Source: Sphagnum magellanicum (taxonomy: Eukaryota > Streptophyta > Sphagnopsida > Sphagnales > Sphagnaceae). Taken from it: a stretch of DNA of 64,000 nt. The notes below the pieces were generated by a model. That model saw nothing but the letters and a program-made list of their open reading frames with translations. It was not told the origin of the DNA and did not search any database. Below are positions 36,960 through 52,545 of this stretch, piece after piece. Numbering within the stretch: the stretch's first letter is position 1; every line of letters begins with the position of its first letter. The stretch covers positions 18,821,390 to 18,885,389 of the forward strand of contig CM038911.1 of assembly GCA_021904315.1 (NCBI GenBank), in the 5' to 3' direction. The translations under genes were made by a program, and so were the position numbers.

Positions 36960-37200
36960 AATTGACCCATTTGGGTGCATGGTGGTTAGGAGACAAAAAT
37001 CACAAATAAATCACGATAACCCATTTTTTTTAACATCCATAAGCAAATTTAGTTAAATTTGGCTATTAACAATATATGAAAGGAAAAATATTACTGTCGC
37101 TGCATAGTTGGGACTGCTCATCAAAAAAATTCTGATTTTCAGAGATTTTTCATAAAATTCATTGAATTTGCACCAAAATATTTCCAAAATTCAGCAGTAG
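36960..37200 (-). repeat. Dispersed repeat family B, copy 4 (weak)
   Basis: On the minus strand, CCTTTCATATATTGTTAATA is followed by GCCAAATTTAACTAAATTTG and CTTATGGATG. This matches the CTTTCATATTCAG..TAGCCAAAACTTGGCTAAAT..CTTATGGACG order of copy 3 at 23085-23132. Only this block is convincing. Confidence 0.35.
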
Positions 37201-37685
37201 TTCAAAATTAAACAGATAAAAAGAAGGCTGCTTTGCATTATCACCCATTGATTATTGGAAATAGCTTTCCTTGGGTTCATAAAAAGTTTACTGTTCCATT
37301 GGAAAAATAATAAAGCGACATGTCACCACCTTAGAGAAACAGAACAATTTCGTGTGCCTATGTAGTTGTTTTGAAAACAGCTCGAACCAACTTACTAATT
37401 ATTGTTGGCTGAGTTGTCAATGCACTAAATAAAGCCTACCAACCACAATCATTTGTATCCCACACATCAGAGTTCGAACATGATTTTCATCATACAAAAG
37501 CAAGTAAACAACAAGGGCTTACAAATATGATCTTCAGGTTTATAGTTTGCTGAATACAAGTATCATGTCATCAGAAATAGACAAACATCAAGTTTCAAAG
37601 CATCCACACTTGCTTCAGAACACATGTACTACATGCTTATTACCCTTCCCATCATCATCAAAACATGTTCACCAGACATCCCGTG

Positions 37686-40140
<2,455 letters not shown>

Positions 40141-40876
40141 TTACCTACTCAAAATTCGGGCAGTACTTAAAGTAGCTTGGCTTTGAATTTTGTCCAAAAA
40201 GAAACGCAGAATTAGATCCACTTTGGGGCGGTCCTGTGCCAGATTTCTTTCATTATTGACCTAAATTTACACTAAGAAAAATTTAGCCAAATTCTTTCGG
40301 CTTGTTGAAAATATCTGCAATCCTGTGTAACAACCCTATGTAGTGGACTTTTCTATTGTATAGAGGAGGATGGGCCCCTTCATTGTAATAATTGTGGGTG
40401 TGCAAGCCATGCCTTGTACAAAATCATACTGCATTATGGAAAAGCCATCTGCATTATTACATCATGATCTACTTACTACAGTGCATCTGCACTGTCCATC
40501 TTTGTTTCCTCAATGTAAGTCCTCAGGAGCAAGGGTTCCTCGAAATTCAAGTGCAACCTTCCACTCTTGCTTTGTGCAAGAAGGCCTGATCCACGAGCCT
40601 TACCACATCAAAACCTTTGACAAAATTTCTAAGGTGGGCTTCAATGCAGGAGGTTCCATCAGAACCTTCTTAAAAACCCAATCCTTATGAAGGCCACAAG
40701 GTTAAGGGAATTGCTCTGTAAGATCCCTGGGATTTCACATCTTAAAACCTTCTGGAATTCATCCCCTGCCTACCTGAGCTACCACCCTTGCAGGCATGAC
40801 CTCATAAAAGGAAGTCCCTGTGGTGATGAGAACTTCTTCCCTTATACATGCATTATTGTAACATGATGTGCTGCCA
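40141..40876. other. Intergenic DNA upstream of tubulin
   Basis: A plus-strand open frame of 106 codons at 40370-40690 has no recognisable motif. Nothing else supported. Confidence 0.4.
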
Positions 40877-41202
40877 AGAGCATCCCCACCCACACCACCT
40901 ATTATGACCTCTAACAGTGTTTTCCACATCCAACATATATGCTCTTCATGATTTCCATGGTCCTGACTCATAAACATAAAAAAGTGGATAGTATAAAGTG
41001 AGAGACAATTTAAATGTCACAACCTGAGCCTATCATTATGACTGGCCAATCAAAAACAATCACTTCCTTTCATTGTTCCCTCTTGGAGGGCACTCTATCT
41101 GTGTTGAATATGTTTCCAGGCCTACACTCAGTTTGACAGCTACACTTCATAGAAAAATAGTGTAGAGGTTGATGATTTTACTGCTGTGGGTGGGGATGCT
41201 CT
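40877..41202 (+). mobile_element. MITE-like family A, copy 3 (intact inverted ends)
   Basis: A 326-bp element bounded by perfect 18-bp inverted repeats: left AGAGCATCCCCACCCACA at 40877-40894, right its exact reverse complement at 41185-41202. The interior has AGTATAAAGTGAGAGAC (about 40989) and CTATCATTATGACTGGCCAA (about 41030), shared with the copies at 3450 and 14872. It has no coding capacity. CCA lies on both sides (40874-40876 minus one base on the left, 41205-41207 on the right), but a target-site duplication is not certain. Superfamily unresolved. Confidence 0.82.
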
Positions 41203-42793
41203 AACCATGATAAGTTCTCTGTTGTGATATGGCGGAACCAGCATTCTGCAAAAATTCCATGCATAAGTGATTGTATCCTCCTTCTGTGTTGTACTGCCAC
41301 AGATTGAGTGACAAGAAGTGATTCCTGTAAAAACCATCAGAATGAGTTGGCCTGAAATGAGAAGAACTTGACAGCATGCCCTGTACTTTGATAAATTCTG
41401 GTTAAGAAAGGAAGCATGTTCTGCAAACCTTGACATAAAGAAAGAAATCTCTGATCAACATGTGAAGGAAAAGGTAATTCAAGGAACCAGAAGTGTGGAG
41501 GGTAACAAATGATGAATGGAGGGAATCTGGGCACAGCAGGATTAACCTCTCCCTTAAAAAACACAGCTGAAGATATAGTCAACCATCAAGCACTTGTGTG
41601 ACATAGTTAGAAGATCTGATTAGCTGCAGTGGTTATCATGCAATTCAGTCTTCAGGTATACTTTGACAAATGTGAAATGCACTTGAGATTATAAGTTTTG
41701 TTTATCTCACAAATGCAAGAAACACTGGAATAAAGACAACCTATCCATATTTGAAAATGCAAATATTGGATTTCCAAGGAACAGCAATATGATCTTCCAG
41801 ATAACTGCATTTCCTGAACATTAAATGTATGATCCACCATCAAAACCAAGACATTGAACATTTGACCTCTACTCGAATTCAGGTCTCAACATCTGCTCTA
41901 CTCTTTTGATTTTCCCTACAGTGTGCCCTACAATGAACATTGGCCTACAGTGTGCCCTACATCAAAACTCACCTGGTTCAATATACCATGGTACCATTTG
42001 CAATTTAAAAAAACCAGATTAGATTCCTCAAATCCAAAACTATCACATGTTCCTTAACTCCAAATGTTCTACATTGGCTATTTCTTATATTAGGCATACA
42101 GGTATCAAGTATCAACTCAGGGTATAATACACACTTACATGCAAAGTGGAGGCATCAGCATTTCCAGGGGCTTATTCAGTAGGGTGTACTGAGTTGACAA
42201 GCCAAGACTTGACTTGCAATCTGATGTGTCCAGCATTAACTTCATCTTTTACATTGAGCATACTGCAAAAACACACGAGCAACAAAGAAATTAGGAAGTG
42301 CAACAGAGGTGGGTTTGTGGTTTTCACTATCTGAGGTTTGAGGCTTCTAAATAGCTTGATACCATTGATTATCTCCAAGGATCTTCCTCAGTACTCAGAA
42401 TTAGTCCATACTTCACCACTTAAGTAAACCTGAAGTGAATTGAGATACGATCTAATAACAAGGTTATGGATCTTTCAGAAATGAGAATATAACAGCAACT
42501 AAATATAACTATATGTTCCCTCTTTTTCTCTTATTTCTTACTATGATATCTATTTTTCCCCCTAATCCTTCACCAACAAAGAAACCCACTGTAAATGTCA
42601 GTGTGTCTTTACACAAGGAGAGGTGACCAGGTGTCCCACCACACTCAGCAAGGAGAACTTAATCTTCTCCTCCTAGACATAGAACATTTAAGGCCAATTA
42701 TCAAAATGCAGAAGAGGAAAGTGGAATGGTTCACTGAACAGGATTTGACTCTTACCTGTTCCATTCTTGCTTTTAGGCATGATCCAAAGCTCT
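41203..42793. other. 3' flank of XLG and intergenic DNA
   Basis: No coding exon. The part next to 42794 is probably XLG 3' untranslated sequence. A CCTACAGTGTGCCCTACA word is duplicated near 41917 and 41944. Open frames here carry no known motif. Confidence 0.4.
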
Positions 42794-45700
42794 TTATGAA
42801 TCAGAGTTGCTGTCAGAAATATTGTCCGTCAACATATACTCTGTGGAGCGAAACTCCTCCCACTTGAGAATCTGCTGCACGTATTGGAAAGCTTCTGCCA
42901 CTGCTGTTTTGTCTAGAGCATTGAGTGGAAAGGTGAAAAGCTTCCGGTTGCATGAATTTACTTCGCTGTAAATGTTCTTGAACTTGTGTACAATGTACTG
43001 GTATGCAACATGTGCCTGATTCCGAGCTTTCTGTTGAGATGCTTGTACAGGCCTGTAGTCTGAGAACCAGTCACAGGCTGTGAGGGGACTACCCTTGTTG
43101 AATTTCTCAACAAACAAATCATGTTTTGTGAGAAAAAGAACAAAGGGAGTATTTTGGAAGCATGAATGCTTCAAAATGCTCTGAAAAAGATCACGTGCTA
43201 GGATTATCTTGTTGCACAAAACACCTTCACCATCAATCCCTATCATATCATAGTCACTGATAGCCACACAGAAAACCACAGCATCCACATCCTCAAACAT
43301 TTCCAGCCATTTTTGTTGATCGCTCTTGCCTTCCTCCCCAACTCGTATAAGCTGGTACCTGAATTCCACACATTTGTTCTCTTAGGGATTAAGCATCAAC
43401 ATCATCATGCTTCTGAGCAGGGCTCCTGTCCATGTTCAGACAATCCTGCTCAAGCAAGACTATTGACATCCTGATTATTTTTCACTCCAAGGAATGTCAT
43501 TCATACTCATTAATGTCATATATACTCAATGTGAAATGAAGTCTCCATGCTTGAGGGACCTAATGCAGACAGATTTTCTCTATTATCCTATTTGAAGATT
43601 GAATACTACTATTACACACTCAGGTTCTCTTGCAGATGAATTAACATTTTGCAGGGATTGGACCAGCCACATTGCAACCTTATGATCTTATTAACACTAG
43701 TCAGCAAGCTGTAAGGCTTAAGGTCTGAGCCTTACACTCAGCTGCATGCTGGTAGCTAAACTAAGACCTATCTCTCATTGTGATAGATGACCAGCATCAA
43801 GTTAAAAGTTTGCCAGAAGCAGTCAAACAAGTAACAACTGTGTTCTGTCACAATGCACCCTGAAGGTGAGTTGCAACACTTGGAACCCAGAACACACACA
43901 GCACACCATCCAACAAAAACTATCACTCTAAACATGCAGCCACTCCAGTCTTTTATCAAAAGTGAGTCTCAAAATATCAGAGTGAAAGATCAATCTGCTC
44001 ACTGCACCTGCCAATGGGAGAATGGGCATCCTGCCAACAGGACTGAGAGAGAGGAACTTTGTCCTCCAAGCAGAATTCTATATCCATCAGCCCGGAGCCT
44101 TGGGTAAACCCTCCTACTCGAAGTATGTCATCCTCACTTGGCTGATAATCCTCATCTAGTATCTCCATTACCTACAAGCATTTCATCAAGATCAGCTGGG
44201 AAATGTAAGGATTGTATGCCTACTCAAAGAGATTCATGGCAAGTTGCACAACAATTCGAAACAGTTCCTCCTGTGAGCCATGAAAGGAAAGTGGTTCCTT
44301 GAACTCTGGCATGGAACATCAACCCCTCTACGGCACTCATTCAATGATGCTTCATAGTTGTGAACATAACTTTTCTAAGAGATTGCAAACAAAAGAGTTG
44401 GCATTACTTATATACAGCTGGAGCCAAATATTGGACAGTACCTTATCCAGAAAGTAACCTGCAAAATGAGAGAGGGCTGGAATCTCTGCTTGTCGTTGAA
44501 GAGTGGCCTTCATTGCTGTGTGCTTGCACAAATCCTTGACAATTGGTGATAATTCCTCCATCCAGGTGCCTCCTGGGAAATGAGACTCCAAAGTTCCAGT
44601 GGCCATAATCTCCAAGATATAGTCACCTTCTTCTTTCAACTTTGTCTCCATATGATACACATTTTCTGTCCTGTGAGAAACTGGTTCCTCACTCTCACCA
44701 TTTGAGGTCAACTTCCCTGCAGTGTGAAATAAGTGAGAATTTTTTTCTGGCAAAAGATGTATTGCCATCATTGTGTAGAAGATTGAAATAATTTCTGGCT
44801 CCAACAATAGATCTGACTGGACTTGCAAACTAGTTGCACTCTGATGGGCATGTATGAGGCACTCCCCACAGTGAAAGTTACACAGCTCAACATATACATG
44901 ATCAGATACTTAATGTTGTCCTTGGTGGAGGATGTGTAGAATGGTGTGGGCAATAATCATTACCAAGAGAGATTGAAGCAATTTGATTTCGTAGTTGAAT
45001 CTCTGCTTCACACTCCTCTTCAAATCGCTCACGGGTCTCCAAGAGAATACATATGTACTGCAAAATGTTGCTCCGTACTAGCATCTTCAAGTTTCTCCTT
45101 TCATCCGAAGTAAAGCCATGCTTGTACAGAAGCTTTGCCTGCCCCTCAACAGAGACAACCAGGTAGCCACAGATGGTGAGCGATTCTCAAATGCCTGTTC
45201 CTTCTCACATATAGAGAAGTGGATTGCTACAAGATATCCAACTTCCTACAAAATGAGATACATTATCTTCTGTCACTTACAATTTGGTCCTCAATCTTTG
45301 TGCTTGAAGAACATCAACAAGCATGTAAATCTGCAGTCAAAATCCTCAAGGATGACTCTGGGAATATCTTTGAATAATAGACTCTCAGTTCTGAAAATCA
45401 GAGTGCAACTCATTCTATACTTCTGTCTAGCCCTGTGCCCTCCTCCTCCCTTTCCCCAGCCCAGTCATACAAACATATTGCTGCAAGGTGCACACTGGGA
45501 CACATCTCAATCCTCATCTCTCTAAATTTCCACACTAATTGTCATTTCAACAAGACTAACTCCATCATGACCTCCTTTTGCAAAGTCCCTTAATGTAAAA
45601 AAAGAAACCTTCAGCATCACACATGTGAAGAAGTGAAGCTTTCAGCTATTTTCTGTGAGATGTTTAGCAAAAGAAAAGATTGGATGGTAGATATCCATAA

Positions 45701-48700
45701 AATCTCAGAGAATAGTCCACAACATCTTCAGGTCACACAACAGTGAGTGCAGCCATAACTTTGTAAGTGCAACTCACGAAGTGTCAGACCATCACCTTCT
45801 TCATGAACAGCAGTGATGAGCTGCCATGACTCCCCACTGACTTGACCCAGCTGCTGACAGTGGGTGTAGATAAGTATACAAAGCTTTGGGCAAACCATTA
45901 TATCAACAGCCATGTCCTGAGTTTCTGTTGCATTTCCATAATCAATGGGAAGACTAGGTCATGATGTTGGCTAGCACTCAAGAGACATGCAGTACTGGAC
46001 ATACTAGACAGTACATGTGAGCAAATCCAATCACTGACCTGCTTAAAAATTGTACTCCTGCCAGAGCCTTCATAACCAAGCAAGAGAAGCTTCTGAACCT
46101 GGCTTTCCTCCACAACATCTGGGTATGCAGGAAAAATATCATTCACATCCTCACCACTCCCAGTTGAACTTGATACAGGTGCTGGCAGTGACAAAAATGG
46201 ATACAGCATCTTGACAGCAGTCTGCAGGGCAATAATTCTACATAATATCAACTCTGGCTGGTTGCACCTAAATACAACTCCTTTGTCACTTGCTCCTTAA
46301 TTTCAGAGCTGAGTTACAAATGAGAAGATGTGATGCATATAGAAACAAGAAACTGCAGAACATGCCCAGAAACTGGATGTACTAACAGAAGTAGAAGCCA
46401 AACTACAAATGGCATATGGTCCTAGAGAACAATATTCCCATAGGTATCAAGAAGCCTCCATACTTCAACCCTCCATGCTCACAAGAAAAAGTACAAATCA
46501 TCCTGTCCTCCTGTACTACCTGATATCATAATTACAACTTTCACTACCACTGAATTCGATGCATGGCAAGTCTTTACACAAGCTTGGCAGTAACTGCACA
46601 TCTTTCTGTACAAACTACCATCTTTTATCATCTCAATGCAAATAATCTGTGTTCAAAAATCTGGACTTACATGTGCCCACAAACTTCCCTTGCTTCTTGT
46701 CTGCCCCTCTTCTCTGTATGATCCATCTTCAGCAACCCACAGATGGGTGCCTGGCAAGCAGTGCACTCCTGCCATCTGTAAAGTACAGTGCAAAGTGCAT
46801 GAGTGAGGGACCAAAAACAAAACAAAGACAAGCATGAAAGAGTTCAGAATGTCCAGAGTGCAATGGACTAAAAAAGTGCCAAAAGTTGAGTGAAGGAACT
46901 TGAAGAGCTGCCAATAAACTTGAAGAGCTCCTCAAATGACAAGCCACATTCAAAGTCTATGCACTCCTGAAGGAAGGCTTTCAAATACACTTGCTCCTCA
47001 CTCCTAAACACCTGACCAACGGTTGACATCCTAAAGAGGCAGTGGTTTTGCCCTAGTGAAATGGACCATAAGACAAAGTAACAGATGAAGAAAGAAAGTA
47101 GTCAATTATACCTCAAAAGTGCGGCTCAGACAATGAAGAGAAACATGAACCAAACTGATTCAGATCTAGTTGACCAATATCTCAGTGCCAAACACAGGCT
47201 AACCATCAAAGAGTGTTCTGAGGCATAGTTCACAACAAAAAGAATGAAGGAAAGGATGAAGCTTTACAACATCTGCAAGAAAGGCCCTAAAAGCTAACTA
47301 GGATACCCAACGCAATACCAAGGAAAAGCCACACCCATGCAGGCCAAAAGTTCTAATGTTTTCTTTGGACAAGGAGAAATTGAACATAGAAGAGCATACT
47401 CAGACTTCATTTTTCCTGGCAATGGGTGGAGGTCAATGTCATACATTAACCAATGTACTAAGTCCATGCCACAAGAAAGCTCAAATGGGAAGACTCAGCC
47501 ATGCTGCTGGCTAGTTCAAGAAAATGAACATAGAACGGCAAAAGAACTTGAGTCAATTCCATTTGACTGGACTTCAGGCAAACAACACTCAGCAGTGGGT
47601 GTCAATTTGGATCCAAGAAGTTCACTAGACCAGCAGATCATACACAAGGAACCAGCAAAAACCCAACATTGAGTCGCCATTTCGCACTAAAGACCATAAC
47701 ACTGTGTGCTCACAAGTGAGCATGGTGATTGAGGTCCTCCAAAGTGATTGGAAAATGGTAGAAATCTTTGATTGAAGGAGTGCAATAACTATACCTTAAG
47801 GACAGTCAATTCTATCTTGCCAAGCTCCCTACTATTCATGTAGACTTGGGTATTTCCTTTGCTGGCTTTTTCCATCAGCGGACCACCCAGCTTCAATGTG
47901 GGACTTATGCGTCTGTCTGGCCTGCATCCATCCTGCCAATCCCACAAACAACCTCAAATTTCTCATTTCAAAATGAGTAAATGCACTTGGAGTCCAGAAG
48001 TGTAGAAATCTGCTATCAATCCCCCATTCATCAGTTTTCTTGTGTATGAAAGAAACACCTCTCAAGACAACCAGATTCTAGTTACAACAATCACTAGTTG
48101 GACACTTGAAACCTGCAGCCACCTCAACATTCTTACTTGGTGGACATATGGACTCATTGTATTATATCAATCATCAAAGACCACACCTGAGAGCCAGTCG
48201 GCAGTTAGAAGAACACCTTTGAAAAAGACAGGACTGCTTACATGAAATCTATGTACAAATCACACCTATGGACAGTATGAAAGTGCAGGTAGTAGTAACT
48301 TCCCCTATTGGAAATCCTGGCATGACACTATGATAGCAGATGGCTTGATAAGAGAACATGCAACAGGCGAAATGAAACAACTGACAGGATTGGCTCAGCA
48401 GAGTCATGTATTCATTTCTTCCCAAATCCTGAAAACAACTGAAGCTTGTGACAACAAAGCCAATCTGTGAAGATGACCCAATCCTTTCTGGTTCTTCAAT
48501 TGACAAAGATTCAGAAGAGAAGCTCAGAAATGTCAGAATTGATCACCTTTCCCCAGAATCCTGTCACGCTGTCATACCAGTATTTTCCAGGCTTTGGAGG
48601 CTTGCTGCATCCCCGTAATGTCAACATCTCCTCAGCTGACAGGCGTGCGCCATTCACCCATACTTGCTCTGGCTGTGGCTGGTTGGTTGGACACTCCTTC

Positions 48701-50382
48701 TCAGCCTTCATGATTTGCAGTACTTCAAGATTACTCAGCAGGTTGTTCAGCAGTTTTGATGATTTCCCAATCGAGGGCCGTTTAGAATCATCTGGAGGCT
48801 GTCCAATGCAACCAATACATTTACGGCCCTCAGGCATTGACCCCATTGCATTTATAATGCAGTTCCTGCAGAACTTAGCATTGCAAACAATGCACACCTC
48901 CTTCTCCTGCATGCGGAGGCCTTTCCCACACGAAGAGCATCCTTTTTTGTTCTTGGAGAAGGCATGCAAGAACAAGGTTTTACGTTCCTCAGGGCCACCA
49001 AGCTGCACATGTTCGCTGTGTTTCGGTTTTGGGAAAGTGTGAGGAAGTGGAAATTGTGTGTCTGGTGGTGACTCCTCTATCTCAGTGGAAACCCCAGACA
49101 TCCGGGAGGTGAATCTACTATCATCAGAGACATTTGTGGCACGGGACCCTGAGTATGACGAGCCTGTCGAATTAGAGAAACTCACAGTGACCTCTCCATT
49201 TGCTTGTAATGAAGACAGTTGTGTATCAGGTGGTGGACTATTTTCCATTAGCAATGCTGAACGTGCAGAGTTCCTGGATGATTGGGAGTTGGGCTGCTCC
49301 ACAGAAGATGACCTTAAGCTCTTCTGACTCTTGTTGGTTGGAGCATGTGGCATGGCATTTGTTGCCTGAGAGGTTGGATTGACTTTCTTCTCTGGCTCTG
49401 CCAATGTTTCAGAGAATCTCTCTGAAGACCTTGCTTTGTTGAGGGATGAAGAGATCACTGGAGATAGAAGTGGCACTCCTGAGTGTGGGGTTGCAATAGA
49501 CCTTGTGCTGGCTGGGTTGCTAGGAAATTCATGACATACAGACCCTGTCCCTCCAAATGGAGGAGCTGGACCTAACGCCCTCTGAATCTCAAAGCCTGAT
49601 CCCTTTGATCCAAGCAACCTTGGTACTTTTCGCTGAGGCACAACTTCTGTGGAACTGCTGGTGGCCTGTCCCCAGACCTCAAGAGCAAATGAGGATTCCA
49701 AGCTGCTTGTGAGTGGTATCGCAACACCCATGGACCTCAGCAATTCCTCCATTGGGAGCTCCTTCCAAGAACTTGCAAGAGCTGCCTCCTTCATTTTGGC
49801 CACCACCTTTGAAGGATCAGGCTCAGGAGGTTCATCTCGCGATCCAAATAGTGATGGAAGAAATGCATGATCATGCTCTGAAAATGATGGATCTCGTCCA
49901 AATGAACGAGAATCAGATTTATCAGCTTCTGTTCCAGAGGGAAAGGAGGTTGTTGACTTTGACCGCTTCTTGAATGCATCCCATGGTGAAAGAGGTTCTG
50001 GAGAAGGGGGGCTTCGGCAACTTATTGAATTAAACCTAAAACCGGAACCTGCAGCAGAACTTCAGTGAGAAAACAAATGAACACAAAACAAGGATGCAAA
50101 CCAACCTTTGCAAATAAAAAGAAAGGGAATGACAAGACTTTAACAAAAACAAACAAAAGATCTGCATGCATCAGTGTATCAATATGGCCACTCAAAAAAG
50201 TGTACCAGGTTTCCCGCAACACAAGAGACGACAAACAACTGCAACAAACCTCTCTAAACTGACTGAGCTTTATTTCCCCCAATCCTCTGTCTTCTTGGAA
50301 GGACATGATTGCCATGTGATGAGCTTCTATCAGGGTATCCTGGAAGGGCACCTGACTGATTTCTCCGGCCATCTCTGTCCAT
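42794..50382 (-). CDS. XLG: Extra-large G-protein alpha-like subunit (XLG)
   Basis: Nine coding exons: 50382-50352 (tentative), 50048-48547, 47932-47795, 46775-46671, 46221-46039, 45138-44964, 44716-44442, 44171-44008 and 43358-42794. All have GT-AG borders and agreeing phases; total 1045 aa. The N-terminal half is Ser-rich, with SPPSPEPLSPW and a basic KKRSKS patch. A cysteine-rich segment at 381-424 has eight Cys (Cys381, 384, 396, 399, 404, 407, 421, 424), as in XLGs. The C-terminal half is a G-alpha-like domain: P-loop GYEGSGRST (641-649), AKLLYK, RYQLIRV (858-864), FEDVDAVVFCVAISDYD, then TKHD (935-938). The usual P-loop Lys is Arg647, DVGGQ is absent and Asn of NKxD is Thr, so nucleotide use is probably atypical. 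XLGs pair with G-beta-gamma at membrane and nucleus in immunity and growth. Exon 1 (MDRDGRRNQS) rests on phase only and has a weak donor. Confidence 0.92.
45680..46010 (-). repeat. Dispersed repeat C, copy in XLG intron 5
   Basis: The minus strand here matches plus-strand 33185-33530 block by block. This copy keeps an open frame of about 60 codons ending near 45728, but the peptide (for example CPKLCILIYTHCQQLG) fits no XLG region and no family I recognise. The next true exon, starting GCAAAGCTTCTGTACAAG at 45138, supplies the AKLLYK segment expected after the P-loop exon, so this frame is intronic. Confidence 0.7.
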
Positions 50383-51853
50383 GTCTTAAAAGCTTAAAGA
50401 CTAAAACAAGGAATCTGCTGCTGTGATAGTGTCATTCGTAAGGTGACCAACAAGAATGCAATTGCTTGTGCGCACTGGAACACCCTCTGAACACCAAAGC
50501 CTGACCAGGTTTTGCTGTAGTAAACCAAGGGGTTTTCAGTGAAATGAATTGACTCCTCATCTTCTCCACCTTGTCCAGATATGCAAGCTGATCAAGGTTT
50601 CCAATCTGTCCCCCTCCCCCTGTATTGTGGTCAGATTCGCTTCTGGACTCCACCACATGACCTTGAATGAAAAAGCTGCTCACAGTACATCCTCTGTGAA
50701 CTACTTACTACAACCCGGGTTATCTACTTGAATCTTCAGACCCACCCTTCTTTAGTTTGTCAATCCACCTACAGTGAAACAGATATCTTCAAAGCTCTTC
50801 CAAATCTGTCCTCAATTTGTTGTTAGATGTGATATGGTGTTGTTATGCATTGTGCTCCTCAGCACTTATCAAAAACCAACAAACTTTCTGAGGTCGTCAC
50901 AAATCAGCAACACTCCTCCATCATTTGCATTCTGTAACATGAAAGATACTTCATATGCTTCACCATATTGCTTGGTGATCCAGGTGCATAGCCCAATTGC
51001 AATCTGTATGAAGTTCTACTACCATGGAGAGAGGAAAACAGGAGGGAAAACAGAGAATAATCTAAACTTTGATCTTCACATGCAAACAGCAAAGAGTTCC
51101 AAAGTCCTCAACTTTCTTTTGGTCTAGTTAGATGCAAAAACCATTCTTTTTGGTTAAGTTTTGCTGATTCCATGGGGAGCCTCTGGTTACCTTCAAACGC
51201 TTCAAACATGGAAGGAGTGTATAGATTGGTCAAGAAGGTATTACCAGTGTTCTTGATGTAAAAAGGGAGACCATCAACTGTCAAAACGAATGTGCAGAGA
51301 GAGTGTAGTGTCGCGTGTAGTCTGTTTCTCCTCCTTTTTCTACATCCCTAGCATTCAGCCAACAGTAGTTTCTCCTCTGCCGTTCATCCTCAAGAGTTTG
51401 CGTACAATCCACTGCACCACCGATTGACTATTTTATCGTCACACTAGGAAAACAAACAAATGGAACGAAAATAAAATGATTTTATGTTGTTCTCCTACTC
51501 TCGTTTTGTTTCAAATCTTTATTTTGGCAACAAACACAGTAGCCAGCAGCGGAGACGACGCAGAGACTGACTGACCAACCGACGATCACAAGAAGACTAA
51601 CAAAGCTAGCCAGGGGCGTCACAAGGCGAGAGAGACCTTTTGCTTGAAGTCAAAGAAAAGACTTGCAAAGGAATACTGACAAGAATACTCGCAAAATAAA
51701 ACCTTCTTCTTCAGTTCTATCTCATCACAAACAATCGTCGTCTAATCAGACACCTCCTGAGAGTGCTGGAAGACAATACAAATGACTCTGACAAAAAATA
51801 TTTGCACAATCTTAAAGAAGGATGGAGAAAAGCAAGCAGACAGGCAGGCAGGG

Positions 51854-51884
<31 letters not shown>

Positions 51885-52200
51885 AGAAAACCAATCCAAA
51901 CCAAAACAAAATAAAACAAAACAAAACAGAAAAAAACAAAAGTTCGATGCTCACAATAGACATGTATTCAGCCGGAATCCTTCACAGGCGTAGTTGACAA
52001 AGGAGGAAAAGGCCAGAAAATTCGTCGACAACGCGAGCTCCTTTCTCTCTCTCTCTCTCCCCCATCGTCGTCGCCGACCCCACCATCGCCTCTTTCGCTC
52101 TCTCTCTCCTTCCCTCCTTCCGACTTCGCGAGAAAGGCCCATCGCAGGCTCCTGGCTGCTACCTGCCCACCTGCCTGCCCGTCGGGAAAGAATAAACTAG
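50383..52200 (-). promoter_or_regulatory. XLG upstream region / probable spliced leader
   Basis: No conserved XLG N-terminal peptide was found in any minus-strand frame here. At 52040-52110 and 51858-51884 there are long CT/GA tracts and a GC-rich block typical of a plant 5' leader, so transcription may start near 52.1 kb with one or more leader introns. Open frames in this block are low-complexity translations of the GA tracts. Inference only. Confidence 0.35.
51858..51884. repeat. (GA)n microsatellite
   Basis: About 13 AG units on the plus strand, a CT tract on the XLG sense strand, beside an AAAAC-rich stretch (51900-51930). Confidence 0.95.
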
Positions 52201-52545
52201 TAGTCCTAAGCATAAAGGGAAAACCTGTGTATATATATAAACAAGGATGAAAATCCTTCCACACAAAAAGTACGAGGCATGTCAATGCAATTGTAAACAC
52301 ACAAAAGGAAAACTAAGACCATCAAATCAAAACAGTAGTAATGAAGTGGAAGACCTAATGCTAAAAGCGCATCCTATGCAACAAATCAGCTAGTGACAAA
52401 AGTGCATTAATGGTATGTGTGGAAGAGATGAAAAACTGTGATTAAACATGGCAACCCATCAAAGAATTGCAATGCCTTGCACACCCTGTAGGGCTATCGA
52501 CACTTGTAGCCTATAACGAGATATAAACATTGAAGGAGGTTTGCT
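52201..52545. other. Intergenic DNA
   Basis: AT-rich, no frame or repeat of note beyond a short TATATATATA run at 52229-52238. It abuts the LINE remnant. Confidence 0.4.

Noticed and set aside
45728-45913. Minus-strand 61-codon frame in an XLG intron as a coding exon
   Set aside because: The P-loop exon (ending 46039) joins in phase 0 to 45138, which supplies the expected AKLLYK segment. The frame belongs to a dispersed repeat also found in the RING intron.
51717-52300. Several Ser/Arg-rich open frames near GA/CT tracts
   Set aside because: Low-complexity translations of microsatellites, conflicting on both strands, with no known motif.
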